This document shows, piece by piece, positions 35,776-47,039 of a stretch of 64,000 bases of DNA (position 1 is its first letter; every line of letters begins with the position of its first letter). Source of the DNA: Gigaspora rosea (Eukaryota; Glomeromycota; Glomeromycetes; Diversisporales; Gigasporaceae); NCBI GenBank assembly GCA_003550325.1, contig QKWP01000223.1, forward strand, positions 221,601 to 285,600. The letters are read 5' to 3'. The translations under genes and the position numbers were made by a program. The notes under the pieces are model-generated. The model was given only the letters and a program-made list of their open reading frames with translations, was not told where the DNA came from and ran no database searches.

Positions 35776-36090
35776 AGGCCACACACATTACCCGCCGACT
35801 CATTAAAATTTTTTTTAGATCCCAATTGTGCCAATTATTTGATTTCTGACATTTATTTTTTTCGCTATTCTCATCCGGTGTCATCCGATGGGACCTTAAT
35901 TTCCCGTAATTATCTGATAGGCAAAATTTTTTTGATTCATTGTTGTGCGAAACTTGCATAACCTTTGATGTGAAAAATATTTTATTAATTTACAGTAAAT
36001 TAAAAAAAAAAAAAAAACGACCGACCGACCCATATTTTCAGATCCCATGTAATGCTAAACAAAAAATCAACTTTGCGTGGCATGGCCTTA
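35776..36090. mobile_element. MITE with AAGGCCACRCAAAG ends, copy A
   Basis: The left end (AAGGCCACACACATTACCCG) and the right end on the reverse strand (AAGGCCATGCCACGCAAAG, then TGCATT-like) are inverted. The interior has CATCCGATGGGACCTTAATT. The adjacent copy at 36117-36363 has the equivalent CACCCGGTGGAGACATTAGC in the same orientation. Confidence 0.6.
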
Positions 36091-36116
36091 TAAGTTTTGA
36101 TTATTTAGTTAGAGGT

Positions 36117-36500
36117 TAGGCCACGCAAAGTTAAATTTTCGTTTTGCATTACCCGCCGACCCATTTTTTCAATTTTTCCAAATTTTTTTTTTTTTAAGTC
36201 CCAATTGTTCCAATTATTCTATTTTTGTTATTTAATTTTTCCCCAAATCATTCCGGTATCACCCGGTGGAGACATTAGCTTTCCGAAATTATCCGACAGG
36301 GTCGACGACTGTTAACCCCCCAATTTTCTGATTCCATGTTATGCAATTTAACTTTATGTGGCCTTAGATGCAACTTAAGGCTATTAATTTATAATAGATT
36401 AAAAAAAAAAAATAAAAAAATAAAAAAAAAATCCGAACGACCGACCGGGATTTTTGAAACTCATGTAATGCAAAACGAAAAATTAACTTTGTGTGGCCTT
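36117..36500. mobile_element. MITE copy B plus an extra partial end
   Basis: The left end AGGCCACGCAAAGTTAAATT, then TTCGTTTTGCATTACCCGCC (36117-36158), pairs with 36320-36363 (TGATTCCATGTTATGCAATT ... ACTTTATGTGGCCTTA). A further right-type end is at 36442-36500. These elements fill the gap between the two kinase genes, suggesting the kinase duplication predates or tolerated repeated MITE insertion. Confidence 0.6.
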
Positions 36501-36524
36501 AGGGTTAGGACATGTTCTATAAGT

Positions 36525-36841
36525 AAAATTGCCTTCCTGACATTTTTATTAATGCTCCAAGACAGGTTTAGACACTCTTTTTTTGTGTTTTCGATTCACT
36601 TTTTCTTTGTTTTTGTCGTCAGGCTTAAACGGACCCCCTAATTTAGTAAAATCCCTGAACTAATTTGCGGTCGTCTAAAGCCGTGCAATTACGTGATAAA
36701 AAGGCAATAAATTTGTTTATTTTGATCGACGCCGACGAAACAAAAACAGGAAAAAAATGAATAACGTAAAAAAATACAAGAAACGAGTTTCCAACCTACT
36801 TCAGGGCATTATCAAAAAAAAGTCGGGGAGGCAATTTTACT
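36525..36841. mobile_element. MITE with TAAAATTGCCTYCC ends
   Basis: The left end TAAAATTGCCTTCCTGACAT, then TTTTATTAATGC, and the right end on the reverse strand TAAAATTGCCTCCCCGACTT, then TTTTTGATAATGC. About 317 bp. A solo end lies at 34504-34540. No coding. 36842-37300 shows no gene. Confidence 0.6.
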
Positions 36842-37300
36842 CTAAGACTAACCCTTATCTAATTTTAAGCAAAAAAAATCAGAATCATATGACCGCACAC
36901 GGCTTTAGACGTTGGCTGTGGTTATAAATTTTATGCGCTATTAAATGCTTCATTAAGCAATTGATTATTATCTTTAATAGGCACTCGTCTTCATTATGCG
37001 AAATGATGTCATAAAAATTAACATAAATCTAAAAATCTGAAATGACATGGATATTTCACCAGCAGTTCATTTATTTTTATATACGTATAAAAACATTAAA
37101 AACATTATAATGTAATATTACTATATGTACTAATCCAATCAGGTTCAGACGCGATAAGGTAAGATATTCTATAGGGCATGTTATTTTGAGACGCACAGGC
37201 GTTGTTTTAAGTCAAAATCAATTTCGAACAAGTGAAAAATTTAAATAACCCCATGTGCATGATTGCGTGCAAATATGTAGATAGTGGGAGATTTAAATGT

Positions 37301-39888
37301 CTAAATTATTAACCCGTTCAAAATATCCAGAACTGTTGGCATTGTTGGACGTTTAATAGGATCTTCATCCCAACACTGTGTATATAGTTCGACATATTTT
37401 GGCGGTGTATCTACTATGGGAGTTTCCCTATTCCCTTTGAATATGTGAATAGTAATAGAATACCCTTCTAACCCATCGAATGGTGGTCGACCACTGGAAA
37501 TTTCCCAAAGAATAACTCCAAAACTATAAACGTCTGATCTTAAATCACGTTTATAAGAAGGTTCTTTAAAGCACTGGGGTTCAATATATGCTTGTAATTT
37601 ACGAGCGATTGAACGTGAAAGTGATGCCTCGTTCATCTGCTCAGATATACCAAAACCTGCAACTATTGCTTTTCCCTTATGAACGACGATGCTGTTAGAA
37701 TTCTGCATAATTAAAAATTTAATTAGAGATGTCCAAATGAATATGCAGATTTAAAGTCAATTATTCTCACCAAATCGCAGTGTACTATATTATTTTCATG
37801 CAGGAATTTAAGTCCCTCTGCTATTTGTTGAGCCATATGTAATTTATCGTTCCATTGTAAATTTGAAAAATTGACTTCTAAATATCTATGTAGATCACCT
37901 TCTTCTGCATATTGAAAGATCGTATTATAATATCCATCTGGATTTATTTATTATTGATTTAAAAAGATTATTTTTATTTTCTTTTATTAGATATTATTAT
38001 TGGATAGTATTATACCTTTAGTTACTCCGTAGAATTTAATAATATTTTGTTGAACGCAATTATTTTGTAAAATATGAAGCTTTAAAATAAGGTTAATGTG
38101 TAATCAGTATGCATGCATAAATAATATTGTCAGACCTCGTTAAGTGCTAAATGCAACACCTCTCTATATGCAATTCTAATCTCTAGACCAAATATATTTC
38201 TGACCCTCATAAATGCAAAAATTTTTTTTATTGTTCTCAAATGCACTGAGTTGCATTTATGGAGGTCTGACCATACATTAGAAAACTAAGTAGTACCTTA
38301 TTGGCAAAATTTTGAACAATCAATTCATTTAAATAGTCTTCTTTAACTTTAAGACACTTGAGAACAATCATTAATCTGTTATTCTTATTCCACACAGATT
38401 TGTATACTGAACCAAACTCCTCTTCATCAATTTTGGTAATTTCACTAAATTCATCATAATCATGGTAGTTAATATGATTATCAAAAATAGCTATGTCAAG
38501 CAATCCTTTTAAAGATCTGGAAATTTCTTTATTAGAATCTTTTTGTTCAAGCTGATTTATAATGTTAAGTGCTGTTTTCATATCTGGCCGTTTATCAGGA
38601 ACTCCGTCCCAGCATTGTGTATAAAGTTCAATATATTCAGATGGTGTTCCTTCTACAGGTTTTTCTCTATTTCCTCTAAAAATTTGGATAGCAATGGCTT
38701 CTCTAGATTTAAATGTCTGGAATGGCTTCCGGCCACTTGAAATTTCCCAAAGAATAACACCATAACTATAAACATCGGACTTTGTGTTACGTTTATATGT
38801 TTGATCTACAAAACATTTAGGCTCCATGAATGCCGTTATCCCATGAAAATAAGAAGGCGAAACTGAAGTTGATGTTTCTAGTTTTGCCAATCCAAAATCT
38901 GCTATTAAAGCACTTCCACCGTGAATTAATACGTTTCTGGAATGCTATAAATAACATAAATTAAGCGAATACTTATAATTAGATATGCTGATGAAATTAA
39001 TTTCAAATTCTTTCACCGCTTCAGTTTTGTTCCACCGGCATCTTTACTTATAATAATACATTTATAATGAGGTACACTTACAAGATCACGATGCATCATA
39101 CCATTATTATGTAAGCACACTAGGCCTTTCGCTATTTCTTTTGCAATACGGAATTTGTCTATCCATTGTAATTTTTGAAAGTTATCTTTTAAATAATCAC
39201 GTAAATTTCCATTATTTGCATACTGTAGGACTAACTTGTAATATCCGTCGGGATCTATTAATATAATTGTTTATTATTTAAACTGTATTTCAATAAGTTC
39301 TTTTAAGGCCAGACCAACTTAATTTTCTGTTTAACGTGAGGTGATTTGTAAAGATAACACAAAAAAAAAACCAAGATAGTGCATAAAAACAATGCAACAA
39401 TGTTATTCGTAAATTTAATGTGTATTTTTCATATAATTTTTTGAAAAATCGAGGTAATAAATTGGCCTTGACTAATTATCTTAAACATAGAAATACCTTT
39501 AGATATTCCGTAGAAGTGACTAATATTCTCGTGAAAACGTATACTTTGTAAATGTTTCAGCTTCATAATGAATATTCACAAACAATTTAATATAAATAAT
39601 AATACACAAAACCCTATCATACGATCATATTTGGACATGGGATAAATAAGGATTTTATAAATTAATCATTAGTTATACCTCTCTCACAAATTCCTCAAAT
39701 ATGTCCTTCCTAATATATGCTTCTTTTATAGTTTTAAGGGCAATTGTCAACCCGTAATTTTCCCATTCAGCTTTGTATATTGAACTAGATGTGGATTCGA
39801 CAATTTTCTCCAAATGAGTAAATTCATCATAGGCAATAAAGTGAATCTCTTCTCTTGAAATAGCGTCTTCAAGCCAAGAATTTTCCAT
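37301..39888 (-). CDS. Dual TKL kinase / pseudokinase protein, copy 2 (575 aa, 7 exons)
   Basis: Exons on the minus strand: 39888-39679, 39560-39497, 39254-39082, 38944-38297, 38079-38016, 37937-37771, 37702-37301; they sum to 1728 nt in one frame to a stop. Domain 1 has a degenerate glycine loop (IVESTSSSIYKAEW) but keeps IALKTIK, the alpha-C Glu (FVRE), MHRDL with Asn (HSRN), IADFG and SDVYSYGVILWEISSG, so it may still be active. Domain 2 has IDEEEFGSVYKSVW, IVLKCLK, Lys in place of the alpha-C Glu, HCDL with Ser where Asn is expected, and AGFG for DFG: a predicted pseudokinase. Exon sizes and phases match copy 1 (64, 173, 648/651, 64/61, 167/176, 402/405). Two changes relative to copy 1: a MITE in intron 4, and exon 6 using an AG six bases inside the old boundary because the old acceptor reads AA. 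Confidence 0.82.
38127..38273. mobile_element. 147-bp MITE in intron 4 of kinase copy 2
   Basis: The ends GTCAGACCTCGTTAAGTGCT, then AAATGCAAC, and, on the reverse strand, GTCAGACCTCCATAAATGCA, with TA on both sides (38125-38126, 38274-38275). The host intron is 217 nt against 73 nt in copy 1; the excess equals the element. The family TIR (GACCTCCATAAATGCAAC) also bounds elements at 48724-49058 and 52414-52755. The reading frame continuing past exon 4 into 38237 translates the MITE and is not protein. Confidence 0.8.
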
Positions 39889-40203
39889 GTGTGTCTATAA
39901 AAATTTAGCACAGCCAACTTGATATAATAACGAACACAAAATTCCTATATTTTATAATATTATAGTTCCTTATGAAAAGCTCATGGCTTAGCAATTTTCT
40001 AAACAAAATTTTTTTTCAGAACCATTAGTTGGTCACAGAAAGAGCTGCTGATTGTATTATTTTGAGCGTGATGTTATATGTTTAATTTATTTATAATATA
40101 TTAGTATAAATTACGTTACGCAAAACGTTTGTATAAGATCAGTATTGTACTATTGTGCCACAAATCATCTCATCAGTTCTATTGACTAATCGCTTTTATT
40201 ATT

Positions 40204-40396
40204 GTCCGGAGCGAAGCGGAGGACGCTATATGTTTGTGCAAAGTGAAAAAATTGTTTGTTTGTCAGCAGTTTGTCTGGCCATATCATGTGATATACAACC
40301 AATCACATTCAACTGATCGACAAAAACAATAACAAATACGTAATCAACTTTATATGATATTAAATATATTAATTAAAATATTGGCTCCGGACATAT
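40204..40396. mobile_element. MITE with TGTCCGGAGC ends
   Basis: TTGTCCGGAGCGAAGCGGAG on the left and, reversed, TGTCCGGAGCCAATATTTTA on the right. The left subterminal GAAGCGGAGGAC is palindromic with the end. About 193 bp, no coding. Confidence 0.6.
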
Positions 40397-40688
40397 AATG
40401 CTGCGCATTTACCTAGTACTTACTGCGGCCGAGCTGCTTTGTATTTCTGTTGGACGTACATACGTACGTGCGAACGTACACACTAAGCGGGAGCAAAATA
40501 AAATACTCTAATTGTTTTTTTATCGTAGAGCAGATAAAGACAAGATTAAAAATAATCGTACGAGCTTCCAACACTTCTAATTTGAGATCAGGATTAGGAA
40601 AATGATAAAATTTACTGATCAATAGCGTCATAAAATTCTGTCTTATGCGCCTCTAATTATAATTTATACCCACAAAATTTTCAATATA

Positions 40689-40860
40689 CACGTCACTCTG
40701 ATTATATCGACATTTTTGAGTCATTAGTAAAAAAATTCAAAATGTCGATACAGTGAGTTATACTGACATTTTTTATTAAATTTTTGAAAAAATTGTCGGT
40801 ATAGAAAGTTTCTACTATGATGTCGTTATATCCAGATGTCGGTATAACCAGAGTGACGTG
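40689..40860. mobile_element. 172-bp TA-flanked MITE with CACGTCACTCTGG ends
   Basis: The ends CACGTCACTCTGATTATATC and, reversed, CACGTCACTCTGGTTATACC; TA at 40687-40688 and 40861-40862. Inner arms TGTCGATACAG / TGTCGGTATAG are also inverted. The TA target and the -CTGGTTATA form suggest a Tc1/mariner or pogo mobiliser. Confidence 0.8.
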
Positions 40861-40931
40861 TATTATTAAATATATTATAAATTGGTTTATATGGGATTAT
40901 AGCAGTTTGCAAAAAAGGTGTGACCTCTGTA

Positions 40932-41040
40932 TAGAGATGTGATCCGTTATCCGTTTTCATCCGTTTTTATATTAAAATCCACGGATATCCGCGGATTTTA
41001 ATATGAAAACGGATGGAAACGGATAACGGATCACATCTCT
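40932..41040. mobile_element. 108-bp near-perfect palindrome with 9-bp target duplication
   Basis: AGAGATGTGATCCGTTATCC at 40933 is repeated inverted to 41040; the centre is GGATATCCGCGGAT. ACCTCTGTA occurs at 40923-40931 and 41041-41049. A 9-bp duplication is characteristic of Mutator-like elements, so this could be a MULE-mobilised MITE. Confidence 0.75.
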
Positions 41041-41390
41041 ACCTCTGTAGATCATGATATTGTGCAATATCAGCCGATTTTTGAAATTTTGAAGATTCCC
41101 AACAAATATAGACTTTATTAATGGAAAAATATAATCTTTAGGAAATTTAGAATCTCAGTAAGTTTCCGTTTCCGTTATCATCACGAAATCAAAAGGTCTT
41201 CCATAATCATTTTAATCAGTAAACTATGTTAGAATACCATTTTCCTAGACAATATCATTTGGAAATTTTTGAAAGTCCGAAGGACCAGAATATCCGGTCA
41301 CTATTGTTACATGTGGAGATGTGGCGATAGCCTGCTTCCTTTTTTTATTTAATATTTCTATATATAATTGTATATTTATATTTAGTAGTA

Positions 41391-41945
41391 CAGTTGAACC
41401 TTCATGCATGGTTATGCATGGTGGTATCAGATTTATATAACAGAAACAGACCTGGTAAATAAGTACTTGTTATTGGTTAGGTTGTGGATGATAACTGATT
41501 TATCGCTAGGTTACTATATAAATCACGTGGCAAAGCCACGTGATTTATATTGTTCCCTACGAATAATCAGTTTCCATTACAACTTAACTGATAACATTTT
41601 TATCCGTAAGGTCCGACGTAAGCACTGTCGTTATTCGTATATATTATTCGGTCTTTCTAATCATTAGACTCACTTTTACTCTTTTTTTACGTTCGCTTAC
41701 TTTTCCACTTTCGCTCATCATTTTTTTCATTTAACTTTTTTTGCTAAATCTTTTTTTCCTTAACTTTCACTAATATGAATTTTATGAATTACGCAAAAAG
41801 AAATAAAATCAGAAAATTAAGTTATCACATGATTAGAAAGTTATCGAAAAATATATACAAAAAACGTCCATTGCGCACATAGGACCTGTCGGATAATTTT
41901 TTATTAGATTTGACAGATTTTCAGTTTTGACAGGAGGTTCAATTG
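41391..41945. mobile_element. 555-bp TA-flanked, pogo-like MITE
   Basis: The left end CAGTTGAACCTTCATGCATG and the right end (reversed) CAATTGAACCTCCTGTCAAA, with TA at 41389-41390 and 41946-41947. A strong inner hairpin ATAAATCACGTGGC / GCCACGTGATTTAT lies at 41515-41549. The plus-strand frame 41404-41667 lies wholly inside it and is not a gene. 41050-41388 shows nothing recognised. Confidence 0.7.
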
Positions 41946-42300
41946 TACTATATAACTTATCCGCAGTTAATTACCGTTTTAGATTACTGTTTTAGTGATT
42001 TTGTTATGTGCACCGTCTAAAGTACCATTTTTTTGTACCTCCGGTTAAAATATCCAGCATTTTGTGTGGCGTATTTTTTTTTTTAATCAGGATAACACTC
42101 GAGTATTTCACATAAAGTTAAAGTTAAGGGATTTTTTACCCCTCTATCCTGAAGGTTCAATGGTATAAAGGAATAAGTTGTGATTCGAAATAAAATTTTT
42201 CTTTATATCATGGGTCGGATGTATAGTTAGCTGAGGTAGCAAACGAATTACCTGTTTCACCTGGTTTGAATGTTGGAAAAGCTTGTCAAGTTGAACAAGT

Positions 42301-42412
42301 TTGATTTATTTGATTTATCTGATTTATTTGATTTATCGATTTATCTGATTTATTTGATTTATCTCATTTATCTGATTTATTTGATTTATCTGATTGAATT
42401 GATTTATATAAT
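42301..42412 (+). repeat. TGATTTATY minisatellite
   Basis: About 12 units of TTGATTTAT/CTGATTTAT. Simple repeat. 41946-42300 shows no gene. Confidence 0.85.
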
Positions 42413-42439
42413 TTATCTGAATCATTAAATTTGGTTAAT

Positions 42440-42960
42440 TAATTATATTAGTTTAATTTATTGTACTTGATAACTTGTTAGAACAAGTAAGTTTAGTAGA
42501 ATTATCAAACCAGTTAAATAATAGATGCAGTTATATAAAACTATAAATACATATCATTTGTCTTTACAATAAAGCACCTCATTGAGGTAAGAAGTTCTAG
42601 AGCTCTAGAGAGAAAAGAGTTCAGATAGAGCTTAACTTCATTAAGTTAGGGCTGTGACAGATATTATGTAAGAAAATTAGCAGAATTGAATGTAGACAAT
42701 CTAATTATAGAGGGTACCAAACTGACTTGGTCCTCATGGATTTGGTTTACATATTTGGATCTAGAAGTATTTGGCAAAACTGATATGGCAAGCAATTGCT
42801 AGCTGGTAACAGGAGAGGACAAATTCTCAGCAAGTTGAGAATTCTAATTGAGGTAAATAATTGTTAGATGGGTCACACCTAATCGTAAAGTTGGATGAGC
42901 CTGCTATTAGAATAGAATAAAAATGTATGCATAAATATAGTTTTTTTTGTATAATAAAGT
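42440..42960 (+). mobile_element. Possible LTR-retroelement fragment (fossil, broken)
   Basis: A transcript-leader-like stretch with an AATAAA near 42570, followed by a short region whose translation has a gag-like feel (SSWIWFTYLDLEVFGKT). No polymerase region and no second terminal repeat were seen in the window. The family (perhaps Copia-like) and age cannot be judged, and it may not be an LTR element at all. If it is one, only a small broken piece remains. Confidence 0.2.
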
Positions 42961-43111
42961 CTATAGACACAGAAAGCAGGATTGCTGAATTAAAAATTTT
43001 AGTTTTTAGTCTAATTTAAGATGTCTTGCAATATAGTAAAAGATAGGCTTATTATACTTTTCTTAATTTTTAAACCATATTTAAAAGAACTACTCAGAAT
43101 TTTAAAAAATA

Positions 43112-43350
43112 ATTATTGTCGCGGCTGAAGCTGGAAATGGCTGAAGCTGGAAATTAGAAGTCTTGATTTAAAACTATAATTCCTGCTAAAATCCAACTAT
43201 ACTCTTTTATTATAAACCCTAACCCTAAATTCCGATCTAACTATAAAAAAAAATCATACAAAATGCATTCCAAAATTTTTTGTAAATTTCATATTAAAAT
43301 ATTTAAAATTTCCAGCTTCAGCCATTTCCAGCTTTAGCCACGACAATTAT
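43112..43350. mobile_element. 239-bp MITE with GTCGYGGCTGAAGCTGG ends
   Basis: The arms (43112-43154, 43310-43350) carry a doubled GGCTGAAGCTGGAAATGGCT word, inverted at the two ends. The centre holds AAACCCTAACCCTAAA (43204-43219), a telomere-like run. No coding. Confidence 0.75.
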
Positions 43351-43729
43351 TTTTATTTATTTTTTAAAATTTAGAATATATTATATTAAATTAAACATGT
43401 AGTACCTATAGTACATTTAATATTTTAAAAAATAAGCTTAATGTTAATAAGTACCTTGATAAATTTTTTAAACCCTTTATTAATAAAATATTAAAAATAT
43501 TTTTATTATAAAATAAAATATATAGATATAAAATTTCAAGTAATAACTTGTCAAAACCTATTGAGATTTAATAATAAATTCTCTTTTATTAAAGTAAAAT
43601 TTAAATGCCAAATAATAATAAATAAAAAAATTTTTATTAACAATTTAAAAATTAATATTAAATATTAGTCAACTGATTTGGCACACTATTTTAAATGAGT
43701 TTTTTGTTATATATTCATTTATAAAAAAA

Positions 43730-45525
43730 TATATATAAAATTACTATAAATTTGAAGCTTTGATTTTTTTCCTTTGCATATTAACTTAAAATTAAAATTT
43801 TGGAAATAAAGGACAAGGGAAAAAGTAAAAAAATTGAGCTTAAAATTAGATTAAAATTTTAGCAATATTGCACAAATCAAAAATCTATTTTTGCCAAAAA
43901 CAAATTTTTAAAAATTTTAAATAATAAATATTGTATTACCATGAAATAGCGCACACATGCATGGTATTTTGATTATCTGCGCGGTATTTCGAGTACGTGC
44001 ATGTGTGCTATTTCAAAACAAACTAGTTTTTATGCAGTATATAAATATTTATTTAAAAATCAATCTTCTTAAATAGAAAATACATAGCTTTGCAGCAAAT
44101 AATTTTCTAAATTATAGATCTTCAATTTGTTATTTATGTACATATGTATGTAAACAAGTAGTAATCCTGTACGGTACTAAAAACCTAACCTTAATTTATA
44201 CGAATAGAATAGAAGAACAGTTAACATCATTCTCAATATCCACTTTTAGCGTTCTGTTCATCTGAACTTCTACTCGGCAATACTGTAATAACTATTTTTA
44301 TTAGCCTGTTATTATTTTAATTTTTATTTATTTTTTATTTGCCATTTTTTTTTAATTTTTATCTTATTGATATGAATTTATTTATTTATTTATTTATCTA
44401 TTTATTTATATGCTTCATGACCTCATTATGTATTAATTAACTCTACCTGGCACATATATTAAATATTGCTGTATTTATATTATCTGGCTTATTTGTCAAA
44501 TATTCGCTATAAAAAATTTAATGATAAACAGTCAGTATTGTAACAGTATTGTAATAAAAGGAGAAATGAGATAGTGCTAAGAATTTTTTCTATGGTACAA
44601 GTTATAGAAATACATTCATTTATACAATATACTATATAAGGTGGCACTATTTCAAGACACACATAGTCATTATTTCGAAACCCAGTATGCTATTTTTAGA
44701 GGATGCGATTTTTGAAATAGCGCCCATATTGCAATTTTGCAGTAATACAGTATATATAAAAACATGCTCTAAACAACTTTAATTAGAAGACAGAAGTGGG
44801 TTACCTTGTAAGAAAAATGAGTTATCTATGTACTTAAGTTAAAATTTTTGGGATTTCAATATAAGCCTTTTTTTTATTAGATAATCTACTTTGGGCTCTT
44901 AAGCAAGGTTGTTTAGCATGTAATTCTACTTGTATTGAGATCAAAATGCATTTTGATCTCAATACAAGTAGAATTATATGCTAAACAACTTTGCTTAAGA
45001 GCCCAAAGTAGGCTACCCTAACAAAAAAATATTGAAACCCAAAAATTTTAACTTTAGTACTGTATATAAATAACCCATATTTCTTACAAGGTAATTTCCT
45101 AAGTAAAGCAAATTTTTATATATACTTATTATTTTATTATTTTATTTTAATTTGCTGTATATATGATGAGATTAATTACAGATTTGTATCAAGATAATAT
45201 AGTATTAATTTTTAACTATCTATTGTATCTTGTATAATCATCTAAATTTAGCAATTTGCCTCTTAATTTTCTATTTGTAAACTAATTTAATTTAAACTAC
45301 TATTAGTTTTAGCAAGAAAAAGAGAAGGCCCAATATACTCATTATTTTAAAATTATCAAATATTTTTTTTGGCAAAGTTAAATTTTAGTTTTGTACAAAA
45401 TTAGCAAAATTTTAATCTGATTTTAAGCTTTTTTTCTTGCTCTATATTTCTGAAAAATTTAATTTTAAGTTAATATATAGGAGAAAAAAATATTACAACT
45501 TCAAATTTATACAGTATGAGATAGT
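43730..45525. mobile_element. 1.8-kb composite inverted-repeat element
   Basis: The left arm at 43733-43945 (ATAAATTTGAAGCTTTGATT, TAACTTAAAATTAAAATTTT, AATTGAGCTTAAAATTAGAT) is inverted at about 45340-45525. Between them lie a hairpin with arms CGCACACATGCA at 43950-44017, GAAATAGCGC-type words at 44640-44740, and the palindrome at 44801-45094. No ORF; several insertions appear nested. Confidence 0.55.
44801..45094. repeat. Near-perfect 294-bp palindrome
   Basis: TTACCTTGTAAGAAAAATGA at 44801 is inverted to 45094; the centre is AAAATGCATTTTGATCTC. Only scattered mismatches separate arms of about 145 bp, implying recent origin or ongoing correction. Confidence 0.8.
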
Positions 45526-46631
45526 AAAAGACATCAAATTTATACATATAGGTGCCAATTTTTGGTGTTTATATAATTAATTTTAATTGGCTAATTTTGG
45601 TGTAATAGATTTTGATTGGTTAAAATTTATATATTTTTTTTCTATATAAAATACCAATTTTTTGAACTCATATAACCTTTAATCTTTTATAACTTTTTCA
45701 AAACAAAGAATAAAAAAATCCTTTAACAGAAATGTAGTTTATCTAAAAATCTATTAATTTGTTAGAGAGTTTTTTTGATTTAGCTTGTTTTAAAAATGTT
45801 AAAGTTTTATTAATATATATTAGATGTGTTTTACTATCCAGTACTATAGTAATTATATATTTTTTGGAATTTGCTATTTTTACAATTGTATTTGCTATTT
45901 CCACAATAGTTATACAAGATTTTTATTTTTAAATAAATCTAATTCTAACTCTAAGTTTAACCCAGACCCTAACTCTAAAAACTAATAAATAAACCTTTTT
46001 TGCTTCTAATTGAAAGTTGTAGAGCCTATTTTGCTGATTTTAATAGTAGTATAATCATTAAAATTGGACTAATAAATTCTAGAATCAAAGAAGAAATCAT
46101 AAAAATCAACAAATTTACTATTATACAAAACACTATAGAAAGCTATCAAATAAAAAATCATGATTTGCACAGAATTTTATTATTACAGTTAACTTTGAAC
46201 TTTTAAATAAAGTTTTTTTTTGGCTCAAAAAAATGCTAGTTTTATAATGTATTTTATAATAATTTTTAGTAAAATTTTTTGCTATGATAAATAAGCTTTT
46301 CAAAACATATATAAAAAAAACAAAATAAAATTAGAAAAAAACAAAAAATTGTAATTTATGCAGAATTTTATTATTACAGCTAAAATTTTGTTTTAAGTAA
46401 AATTGTTCTTTGGCTCAAAAAAATACTAGTTTATTTAAATAAGTTTTATTAGTTTTTTAATAAAATTTGTAAAGAAAAAGTTAGAAAAAAGGTATCAAAT
46501 AAAAAACATAATTTATACAGAATTTACTATCACAACTAAAATTTTGTTTTTAAGTAAAATTGTTCTTTGACTCAAAAAATACTAGTTTTTTAAAATAAGT
46601 TTTATTAGTTTCTTAGTAAAATTTTTTACTA

Positions 46632-47014
46632 CAGTCAGTACCACCTAAAGCCAACAACTTTTTATATATAGGCGCCAATTTTTAGCTGCAGGTAACATGA
46701 TCGACCAATAAAAATGCAGAAAAATTTATATAAATTTAAATTTTATTAATAAATTTTAAAATTTTGTTAATAAAATTAAATTTTGTTATGTTTTTTTATA
46801 TATAAGCGCCAAATTTTTAAACTATATATAATTTTAAATTGATATAAACTTCTTAAAATAAGAGATACTAAAAATTTTATTTGTAGGTTTGATAGTTTAA
46901 TCAAAAAGCTATTAAATTTATAAAAACTTTTTTTTAATTTATTTTATTTTAAAAAAATTATAAAGTTTAAAAATTTCATAGTTAAAAGTTGGTGGCTTTT
47001 CATGGTAGCAACTG
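46632..47014. mobile_element. 383-bp TA-flanked MITE with CAGTCAGTACCACC end
   Basis: CAGTCAGTACCACCTAAAGC at the left and, reversed, CAGTTGCTACCATGAAAAGC at the right; TA at 46630-46631 and 47015-47016. Interior words ATATATAGGCGCCAATTTTT and ATATATAAGCGCCAAATTTT repeat. Halves of another copy lie at 61276-61468 and, inverted, 62215-62400. CAGT ends with TA suggest pogo/Tc1. Confidence 0.8.
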
Positions 47015-47039
47015 TATAATAAAAAAACTTTTAAAATAT

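Noticed and set aside
38237-38296. C-terminal extension of the kinase frame past exon 4
   Set aside because: It reads through a GT donor into an intronic MITE; copy 1 splices at the same place.
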